Positions 54,194 through 60,464 of a stretch of 64,000 nt of DNA are shown here, in pieces. Made by a program: the position numbers and the translations under genes. Each line of letters opens with the position of its first letter. The stretch's first letter is position 1. Where the stretch lies: assembly GCF_900637515.1 (NCBI RefSeq), contig NZ_LR134375.1, positions 1,803,001 to 1,867,000 of the forward strand, given 5' to 3'. The DNA comes from Veillonella dispar. Lineage in GTDB: Bacteria; Bacillota; Negativicutes; Veillonellales; Veillonellaceae. Below the pieces are notes generated by a model. That model saw nothing but the letters and a program-made list of their open reading frames with translations. It did no database searches and was not told the DNA's origin.

Positions 54194-54222
54194 TTGACTT
54201 TTTACAATAGATACTGTATTAT
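54194..54222 (+). promoter_or_regulatory. Promoter of the amino-acid permease gene
   Basis: -35 TTGACT (54194-54199) and -10 TATTAT (54217-54222), 17 bp apart. The transcript leader then contains the hairpin listed next. Confidence 0.65.
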
Positions 54223-54254
54223 AAGAAAATAGTTTTATAGATTCTATAGATTAT

Positions 54255-54285
54255 AAAGGCTATGGTCATCCATGGCTTTTTATAT
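54255..54285 (+). terminator. Terminator-like hairpin in the permease leader
   Basis: AAAGGCTATGG / CCATGGCTTTT with a 4-base TCAT loop and G-T wobble pairs, followed by TTTTTATA. It lies between the promoter and the start codon (54319), a third leader terminator of this kind in the window. Confidence 0.55.
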
Positions 54286-54318
54286 TTGTAGATAGTTTGT
54301 AGAAAAGAGGTCTTTACT

Positions 54319-55761
54319 ATGTCTGATACGCATCAGTTAAAACGGGGCCTTAAGAACCGGCACGTACAGTTGCTCGCCATTGGCGGTGCCATCGGTACAG
54401 GCTTATTCTTAGGCTCCGGCCGTGCCATTCACTTGGCAGGTCCATCCATCATTTTTGCTTACCTAATTACAGGTATTATATGCTTCTTTATCATGAGAGC
54501 ATTAGGCGAATTATTATTGTCTAACTTGAACCACCACTCATTTATCGATTTCGTAGAAGAGTATTTAGGTGATCGAGCAGCCTTTATCACAGGATGGACA
54601 TACTGGTTCTGTTGGCTTTCACTAGCCATGGCCGATTTAACAGCCGTAGGCCTCTATATGCAGTTCTGGATACCATGGCTGCCTCAATGGATACCGGCCC
54701 TTGTCGTCTTAGTGGCATTGCTATTGATGAACCTAACAGCTGTAAAATACTTCGGTGAAATGGAGTTCTGGTTTGCCTTGATTAAGGTAATCGCCATTAT
54801 TTCCCTCATCATCATCGGTATCATCATGATTGTTACAGGCTTTACTACAGATGCGGGCGTTGCCGCCTTTAGTAATATGTGGAATTATGGGGGCTGGTTC
54901 CCGAACGGAACGATGGGCTTTATCTTATCATTCCAAATGGTTGTTTTCGCTTTCACAGGTATCGAGCTCGTAGGTTTGACAGCTGGTGAAACAGAAGATC
55001 CTGAAAAGGTTATTCCTATGGCAATCAACAACATCCCATTACGCATTATTTTGTTCTATGTGGGCTCTTTGGCCATCATCATGAGTATTTACCCTTGGAC
55101 AGCCGTTAACCCTTCTGCTAGCCCATTTGTGGCTGTATTTACAGCAGTTGGTATTGCAGCCGCTGCAGGCATCGTAAACTTCGTAGTTCTTACATCTGCT
55201 GCATCTGCTACAAACTCTGGTATCTTTAGTACAGGCCGTATGATTTATGCCCTTGCTAAACGCGGTCATGCACCAAGCTCTATGCGTCGCTTAACACACA
55301 GTAGCGTACCATACCAAGCAACGATTTTCTCTGCTGCTGTACTATTGATTACGGTTGTACTCAACTATGTAATGCCAGAAGCAGTATTCGTTATGATTAC
55401 TTCTATCTCTACATTCTGCTTCATCTTTATTTGGGCGATGATGGTTATTTGTCACCTCAAATACCGCAAGAAAAATCCTGAATTAGCGGCACAATCTAAA
55501 TTCAAAATGCCTCTATTCCCTGTGATGAACTATATCATCCTTGCATTCTTTGTCTTCATTCTAGGTATTCTTGCCTTAAATGAAGACACTCGAATTGCAC
55601 TCTTGTTTACACCGATTTGGTTCGTTATCCTCTGGGCCTTCTACTCCATGCTTAATACGGACGATGAAGATGCTCTCAGCGAAGAACTTATCGAAATGGC
55701 TGGTGTAAAAGAAATTTACAAAAAACCTAAAAAAGATGATTCTGACGATTACATTATCTAA
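54319..55761 (+). CDS. Amino-acid permease (APC family, CycA/AnsP type)
   Basis: 480 residues, 12 membrane helices. N-terminal signature LLAIGGAIGTGLFLGSGRAI, TM6 region FSFQ... as SFQMVVFAFTGIELVGLTAGE, and FSTGRMIYALAKRGHAP. The best fit is a D-serine/D-alanine/glycine or aromatic/neutral amino-acid importer; substrate is not certain. Its terminator was split by the IS at 55779-57248. Confidence 0.86.
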   Translation: MSDTHQLKRGLKNRHVQLLAIGGAIGTGLFLGSGRAIHLAGPSIIFAYLITGIICFFIMRALGELLLSNLNHHSFIDFVEEYLGDRAAFITGWTYWFCWLSLAMADLTAVGLYMQFWIPWLPQWIPALVVLVALLLMNLTAVKYFGEMEFWFALIKVIAIISLIIIGIIMIVTGFTTDAGVAAFSNMWNYGGWFPNGTMGFILSFQMVVFAFTGIELVGLTAGETEDPEKVIPMAINNIPLRIILFYVGSLAIIMSIYPWTAVNPSASPFVAVFTAVGIAAAAGIVNFVVLTSAASATNSGIFSTGRMIYALAKRGHAPSSMRRLTHSSVPYQATIFSAAVLLITVVLNYVMPEAVFVMITSISTFCFIFIWAMMVICHLKYRKKNPELAAQSKFKMPLFPVMNYIILAFFVFILGILALNEDTRIALLFTPIWFVILWAFYSMLNTDDEDALSEELIEMAGVKEIYKKPKKDDSDDYII

Positions 55762-55787
55762 TACAAAAGCCCGTGCATTGATATGTA

Positions 55788-55817
55788 CCCCCTTTACTGG
55801 ACAACCAGTAAAGGGGG
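55788..55817 (+). promoter_or_regulatory. IS left-end hairpin covering the orfA ribosome site
   Basis: Perfect 13-bp inverted repeat: CCCCCTTTACTGG (55788-55800), loop ACAA, CCAGTAAAGGGGG (55805-55817). The right arm contains the AAGGGGG ribosome site for the orfA ATG at 55825. RNA read into the IS from outside would hide the site; RNA started inside would not. Confidence 0.7.
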
Positions 55818-55824
55818 TATTTTC

Positions 55825-56394
55825 ATGAGATATAGTTATCAATTTAAAAGGAAAGCAATTGAATTATTCTATCGAGGTGAATGGCCTAAGACACCTAACG
55901 GTGTAACAACAGATACATTTCATAGACTAATAAGAGACTGGGTTAAACTAGAGCAGCATCATGGCCCGGACATTAATAAAAATCGAGGGACTAATAAGTA
56001 TTGGACTCCAGAAGAGAAATATAGTTTGGTATGCCAAGTCCTCTCTGGACAAGGATTGAGAACAGTAGCTATTGTAGCGGGTATTAATTCTGGACAACTG
56101 TATCAATGGGTTCATAAATATAAAACTTTGGGATACAATGGTCTTATTAATAAACCTAAAGGACGACCACCAAAGGATTGCAAAATGAAAGTACCTAAGA
56201 CTATCTCACCTCGAAAACTCAAAGAAAGTGAATATGAGGAACTCATTCGCTTACGTGCTGAAATTGCGTATATTAAAGCTGAAAATGAAGTCATAAAAAA
56301 AGAGATTGCCTTGAGAGAAGAAAAAGAGGCTGCGCGACTCAAGGCGAAAAAGCAGCGATTATTAAAACGCTCCGCCAACAAGGCTATTAACTAA
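55825..56394 (+). CDS. IS3-family transposase OrfA
   Basis: About 189 residues. Two helix-turn-helix segments (FKRKAIELFYRGEW at the start, YSLVCQVLSGQGLRTVAIVAGINSGQLYQWVHKY) and a C-terminal coiled-coil (RLRAEIAYIKAENEVIKKEIALREEKE). Binds the IS ends. Ends 17 bp before the orfB ATG; the -1 frame of orfB is closed upstream at 56388, so any -1 frameshift would have to fall within the last two codons and no slippery heptamer is obvious. Confidence 0.9.
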   Translation: MRYSYQFKRKAIELFYRGEWPKTPNGVTTDTFHRLIRDWVKLEQHHGPDINKNRGTNKYWTPEEKYSLVCQVLSGQGLRTVAIVAGINSGQLYQWVHKYKTLGYNGLINKPKGRPPKDCKMKVPKTISPRKLKESEYEELIRLRAEIAYIKAENEVIKKEIALREEKEAARLKAKKQRLLKRSANKAIN

Positions 56395-56411
56395 AGCATC
56401 TTTTAAAAGCT

Positions 56412-57212
56412 ATGCCAATGGCCAAATCTACCTATTATTTTGAACTTACTAAAGTAGATCTTGTAGATAAAAGAAATACAGAGCTAAAAGATGAAATTCA
56501 AAAGATTTTTACAGAACATAAAGGTCGGTATGGTGTACGCCGTGTATACCAAGAACTTCTTAATCGAGGTTTTGTAGTCAATCATAAACGAGTACAAAGA
56601 CTAATGCATAGTATGGGACTCGCAGGAAAGCGACCAAAGGAAAAGTATCACTCTTACAAAGGTAAAGTCGGTAAAGTAGCAGAAAATATCGTCAATAGAG
56701 ATTTTAGTACAACTGCACCATTGCAAAAATGGACTACTGATGTGTCTCAATTTAATTTCTCGTGGGGAAAATGCTATTTGTCGCCTATTTTAGATATGAA
56801 TACGAATGAGATTGTTGCTTATGACTTAGCATTAAGGCCTAACTTAGAACAGATTTCTCGTATGTTAGAGAAAGCCTTTAAGAAGTTTACTAATCTTTCG
56901 GGATTAATCTTCCACTCTGATCAAGGCTGGCAATACCAACATAACTATTTTAGGCAAGCACTTAAAGAACATGGGATTATTCAGTCTATGTCTAGAAAAG
57001 GGAATTGTTATGATAACTCTGTGATGGAAACCTTTTTTGGTAGATTGAAAACAGAAATATATTATGGTTTTGAAACAGAATATTCATCATTTAATGCTTT
57101 TTCAGTAGCGATAGAAGAATATATTAACTATTACAACAACAAAAGGATCCAGAAAAAAACAAAATGGATGCCCCCTGTAAAATACAGGGAAGCATCCATG
57201 TGTTTAGGCTAG
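56412..57212 (+). CDS. IS3-family transposase OrfB (DDE integrase)
   Basis: 266 residues. rve integrase domain with all three acidic residues: D in WTTDVSQF, D in FHSDQGWQYQH and E in NSVMETFFGRLK. N-terminal HTH_21 region KDEIQKIFTEHKGRYGVRRVYQELLNR. Intact, so the element may still be mobile. Confidence 0.93.
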   Translation: MPMAKSTYYFELTKVDLVDKRNTELKDEIQKIFTEHKGRYGVRRVYQELLNRGFVVNHKRVQRLMHSMGLAGKRPKEKYHSYKGKVGKVAENIVNRDFSTTAPLQKWTTDVSQFNFSWGKCYLSPILDMNTNEIVAYDLALRPNLEQISRMLEKAFKKFTNLSGLIFHSDQGWQYQHNYFRQALKEHGIIQSMSRKGNCYDNSVMETFFGRLKTEIYYGFETEYSSFNAFSVAIEEYINYYNNKRIQKKTKWMPPVKYREASMCLG

Positions 57213-57266
57213 TAAATAATATGTGTCCAGGAAAATGGGTACATATCACATAGCACGAGCTTTTTG

Positions 57267-57839
57267 TTACTTCATAGTAGGGAAGTTTTGTTTTTCATAT
57301 TGTTGTTGATAAGCAGGTAGATTTCTTGTGTCTTCACCATAATTGAAGATCGTCTTAGTACGATATCCGCCTTGGGTAATGATAAGATCAATGGAGGATG
57401 GTACCTCTTGACCATTCTGTTGCAAATGGTTTACTAATTCTTGTAATGCTTCAACTTGTCGTAAAGAACCAGTCATATATTTGCCTTTGGATAGACCTGT
57501 ATTTCTAATAACTTGGCCATTATATACTTGACCATTTTTATCTGTGTAATAGAAACGTACAGCCGCTTTATCTCCTGTAGGCACTGCTTTAATATAGATA
57601 GTCTTCCAATTCTTCTTAATCATCACTCTTGTAGCATCTGCTAACTTATTAGATAAACGTTGTGTCTCTTTATTGGTAGACTTGGATACACCATTAACCT
57701 GTTGAATTTCATCATTCATAGGCATTTCAATAGGTGATATTGCAGGATCTTGTTGTACCTTCTTCGCATCTGCAGGCTGAACCGCCAACACACCAACGGC
57801 CGCCATTACAGCTAATGTAGTAAGAGCAAATTTCTTCAT
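57267..57839 (-). CDS. Secreted protein of unknown function
   Basis: About 190 residues. ATG behind AGGAGAG; signal peptide residues 1-25 (FALTTLAVMAAVGVLAVQPADA). The mature protein is about 165 residues, basic and Gln-rich, with no domain I recognise. Its stop codon lies against the right half of the split terminator, so readthrough into the IS (antisense) is possible now. Confidence 0.68.
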   Translation of the reverse strand: MKKFALTTLAVMAAVGVLAVQPADAKKVQQDPAISPIEMPMNDEIQQVNGVSKSTNKETQRLSNKLADATRVMIKKNWKTIYIKAVPTGDKAAVRFYYTDKNGQVYNGQVIRNTGLSKGKYMTGSLRQVEALQELVNHLQQNGQEVPSSIDLIITQGGYRTKTIFNYGEDTRNLPAYQQQYEKQNFPTMK

Positions 57840-58027
57840 TCTATCTCTCCTCATATGAGATTCCCTAAACAAATTATATTTTATACAATATATTATATTC
57901 ACTTAGTGTATAATTTTCAAGTCAGTCTAACGTTTTAGAACTAGTATCCTTAATTACTTAGTTCCATCGCAACATAGAACCCCCTCTTAGACTTATAGTA
58001 TAACTAAATCTATAGCCTAGTAAAAGA

Positions 58028-58085
58028 AAAGGCTTCAACCATTTCTTAGCGAAATATTTTCGTCGATGATTGGTTGAAGCCTTTA
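58028..58085 (-). terminator. Terminator of the CDF transporter gene
   Basis: Arms AAAGGCTTCAACCA and TGGTTGAAGCCTTT with an AT-rich middle, T run on the minus strand, about 12 bp from the CDF stop codon. Confidence 0.85.
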
Positions 58086-58096
58086 TTTATATTCTA

Positions 58097-59221
58097 TTAG
58101 TTACTGAAGTCTGTATCTACAATAGCAAATTGTACATAGTCAGGGCAGCGTTTTTGCATTTCTGCTTTAATTTTTTCTAATGTACCATGTGGATCTTCTT
58201 CGTCAAAGTCAAAGATAATATCGTAGTAGATAACTTTCTTCTCTTCGTGTACGTAAAAGGCATGTACTTGTACAACATGTGTATATAAGCTTACAACTTG
58301 GTCAAGAGCTTGTCTAATTTCAAGCACTTCCACACTTGGTTGGTTTTCAGCATAGACGCCAACGGTCATATTAATACCAAATTTTTTATAAAGATGAACA
58401 GCAATACCTTTTGTCAAAGGATGAATATCAGCCATAGTCATCGTATCTGGTACGGTAATATGTACAGAGCCAATTGTTTCACCAGGTCCGTAGCTATTCA
58501 AAACCAAGTCATATACACCACCTACATTTGGATGTTGAGCGATGGTTTCTTTAATATCACGGATTAAGTTATCATCTGCACGAACACCAAGCAAGTGATT
58601 ATACATTTCTTTTAAAATGTCATAAGCAGCTTTCAAAATCAAAACAGAAATCACTGCACCAACATAACCTTGAATATCAAAGTTAAAGAAGAATACTAAG
58701 CCTGCAGATACTAATGTGGCAAAGGTAATTACTGCATCAAAGAGCGCATCTATACCAGACGCTACAAGCGCATCAGATTTGTATTTCTCGCCTTGTGCCT
58801 TGATATAGCGGCCCATCACAACTTTCACCACAATAGCAACGGCGATGATAACGAGGCTTGGAATATCAAAGGTAGATACCTCAGGGTGAAGAATTTTATC
58901 AATAGATTCTTTAAGAGATCCGATACCTGCACCAAGGATGATGAAGGCAATTGCCATGGTAGTCATATATTCTATGCGACCATGTCCAAAAGGATGCTCC
59001 TTATCGGCCCCTTTAGCGGCTAATTTTGTACCAACGATGGTCAATACAGAGGACAATACATCCGTTAAGTTGTTCACCGCATCAAGGATGATAGCGATGG
59101 AGTTAGACGCAAGGCCTACAATCATTTTAAAGATAACGAGAACGACGTTACCTATAATACCTTTTATACTGGCAAGCGTAATTCCCCGATTACGTGCTGC
59201 ACTATTTTCTTGCAAAATCAT
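58097..59221 (-). CDS. Cation diffusion facilitator (CDF) transporter
   Basis: 374 residues. Six membrane helices plus a C-terminal cytoplasmic metal-binding domain that is longer than the minimum, with a duplicated ferredoxin-like region to residue 370. Metal site motifs: DAVNNLTDVLSSV in TM2 and HPFGHGRIEYM. Moves Zn, Mn or Fe outward; metal not determinable. The AT-rich stretch 59270-59455 beyond its start contains no gene. Confidence 0.87.
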   Translation of the reverse strand: MILQENSAARNRGITLASIKGIIGNVVLVIFKMIVGLASNSIAIILDAVNNLTDVLSSVLTIVGTKLAAKGADKEHPFGHGRIEYMTTMAIAFIILGAGIGSLKESIDKILHPEVSTFDIPSLVIIAVAIVVKVVMGRYIKAQGEKYKSDALVASGIDALFDAVITFATLVSAGLVFFFNFDIQGYVGAVISVLILKAAYDILKEMYNHLLGVRADDNLIRDIKETIAQHPNVGGVYDLVLNSYGPGETIGSVHITVPDTMTMADIHPLTKGIAVHLYKKFGINMTVGVYAENQPSVEVLEIRQALDQVVSLYTHVVQVHAFYVHEEKKVIYYDIIFDFDEEDPHGTLEKIKAEMQKRCPDYVQFAIVDTDFSN

Positions 59222-59459
59222 ACTACACCTCTTACATTCATTTCACTAAGCTACAAATCGAAGCCTATCGATTTATCTATGTTCTTATTATAGCTTATCG
59301 ATTATCATTTGTCATTATATTTTTTGAAAAATTTTTATAAAATCATTGTAATTACTGAATTATCAATAATTCTCAATTCTCAATTAGAATATTTGATGTA
59401 TTATGACTTCACAATATATAGGACAGATTTATTGTTAACAATAATATAATCAGATCAAA
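59222..59459. other. AT-rich intergenic stretch beside the rluA DnaA-box array
   Basis: About 238 bp, very AT-rich with T and A runs and no gene. Position about 190 bp from the DnaA-box array at 59652-59787, so it could be an unwinding element if that array were an origin; nothing here proves it. Confidence 0.4.
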
Positions 59460-60464
59460 TTACGCGGTAACCGTAATGCGTTCCCCTGTGCGCATATGTG
59501 TAAATACTACCTTCTGAGCCCGCAATTGGAAAGGCTGTCCTGTCGGTTGTGCACCGTATAATGTATCCCCTACAAGAGGGTGACCTATATGGCTGAAAGC
59601 TACACGAATTTGATGTGTTTTCCCTGTGTACAAACGAACTAAAACCTCAGTATATCCACATTTTGATGAGTTATGCACAGATTTGTCCACATTTACACCA
59701 TGTTTATCCACATTTTGTAATTCTATATCCACATTTTCTTGAGCTATATCCACAGATTTTACCAACTTATGCACAGAGTTATCCACAGGCTGTGAAGAAT
59801 GTCTACATAGGAAGGAAAAATCGGTACGCGTTTCCTTCCCCTTTGGATTGACTTCATAATGAATACCATCAGTACTGCGATCCATAGGTAATACTAAAGA
59901 GTCTTCATCAGCTTCTACAATACCTTCAACAGTGGCCATATACCACTTTTCAAAGGTATTATCGTCCATTTGCTGTTGATAAAGACTTTGGGCTAAGCCG
60001 CTTTTAGCAATTACGATACATCCCGTTGTATCTCTATCTAAACGGTTTAAGAAACGCACCTTACGCTTAATACCATTCTCTTTGAAATAGTACGCTACCC
60101 CATTGGCAAGAGATACTTGGTCTTTAGAGTTTACTGTCACACCTGCTGGCTTATCCACAATGAGGAGATCATCATCTTCATATAAGATATGTAGATCCAT
60201 TTCAATTGGTTCGTAATCGATTTTTTCCTTAGCCATAGCAATCCAAATCTCATCACCTTCGGAGATAACATCCTTTGGCGTCGCCTTATGACCGTTGATG
60301 TGGATTAGTTTTTCCTCAAACAGCTTAACTAAGGACTTACGAGAATATCGAGTATCTAGTACTGCACCAAGTGTAACCTCAGTTTTTTCACTACGTGCAG
60401 TCTCTATATCTGCGGCAGTGACAGTCCACAAAATATCGTCTGGACGATGTGTTTTTCGCGCCAT
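59460..60464 (-). CDS. RluA-family 23S rRNA pseudouridine synthase with internal insertion
   Basis: 334 residues. S4-like RNA-binding domain about residues 40-75, catalytic core with Asp143 in RLDRDTTG and the C-terminal motif GKTHQIRVAFSHIGHPLVG. An insertion of about 45 residues (223-269), absent from typical RluA enzymes, lies just before the last conserved block. Its codons hold eight DnaA-box-like 9-mers (see separate entry). The protein carries VD-type heptads (ENVDIELQNVDKHG). The enzyme core looks complete, so function is probably kept. Confidence 0.88.
   Translation of the reverse strand: MARKTHRPDDILWTVTAADIETARSEKTEVTLGAVLDTRYSRKSLVKLFEEKLIHINGHKATPKDVISEGDEIWIAMAKEKIDYEPIEMDLHILYEDDDLLIVDKPAGVTVNSKDQVSLANGVAYYFKENGIKRKVRFLNRLDRDTTGCIVIAKSGLAQSLYQQQMDDNTFEKWYMATVEGIVEADEDSLVLPMDRSTDGIHYEVNPKGKETRTDFSFLCRHSSQPVDNSVHKLVKSVDIAQENVDIELQNVDKHGVNVDKSVHNSSKCGYTEVLVRLYTGKTHQIRVAFSHIGHPLVGDTLYGAQPTGQPFQLRAQKVVFTHMRTGERITVTA
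59652..59787 (+). promoter_or_regulatory. Array of eight DnaA-box-like sites
   Basis: Nine-mers resembling TTATNCACA, all in one direction: ATATCCACA (59652), TTATGCACA (59671), TTGTCCACA (59683), TTATCCACA (59704), ATATCCACA (59725, 59746), TTATGCACA (59767), TTATCCACA (59779). Four fit TTATNCACA exactly; the other four differ at one position. Five in a row (59683 to 59767) are spaced exactly 21 bp; the outer gaps are 19, 12 and 12. The linkers between boxes differ in sequence. The first box lies in another reading frame (TGT GGA TAT, Cys-Gly-Tyr) than the rest (Val-Asp or Val-His), which points to selection on DNA, not protein. Confidence 0.75.

Larger units (their letters stand above)
55779..57248 (+). 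mobile_element. IS3-family (IS150-like) insertion sequence
   Basis: 1,470 bp. Inverted repeats of 25 bp (22 matches): left 55779-55803, right 57224-57248, starting TG and ending CA (shared outer TGATATGTACCC, inner CTGGACA). Flanked by a 3-bp direct repeat CAT (55776-55778, 57249-57251). Two reading frames, orfA and orfB, in the IS3 order, with a DDE transposase. The element looks intact. Confidence 0.9.
55765..57265. terminator. Terminator hairpin split by the insertion sequence
   Basis: Left half AAAAGCCCGTGCAT (55765-55778) and right half CATAGCACGAGCTTTTT (57249-57265). Removing the IS and one copy of CAT rejoins AAAAGCCCGTGC / GCACGAGCTTTT around a short ATA loop, one mismatch, with a T run. 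It would have ended both the permease and the convergent secreted-protein gene. Confidence 0.7.

Noticed and set aside
56380-56412. Programmed -1 frameshift making an OrfAB fusion in the IS
   Set aside because: The -1 frame has a stop at 56388 and no slippery heptamer is seen in the short remaining window; it cannot be ruled out but is not supported.
59652-59787. Regular spacing suggesting a CRISPR array
   Set aside because: Repeats are only 9 bp with 12-bp variable linkers inside a coding gene; no cas genes.
59615-59851. Plus-strand reading frame across the DnaA-box array with a 7-residue repeat
   Set aside because: It is a shadow of the rluA insertion; no ribosome site, and the repeat comes from the 21-bp DNA period.
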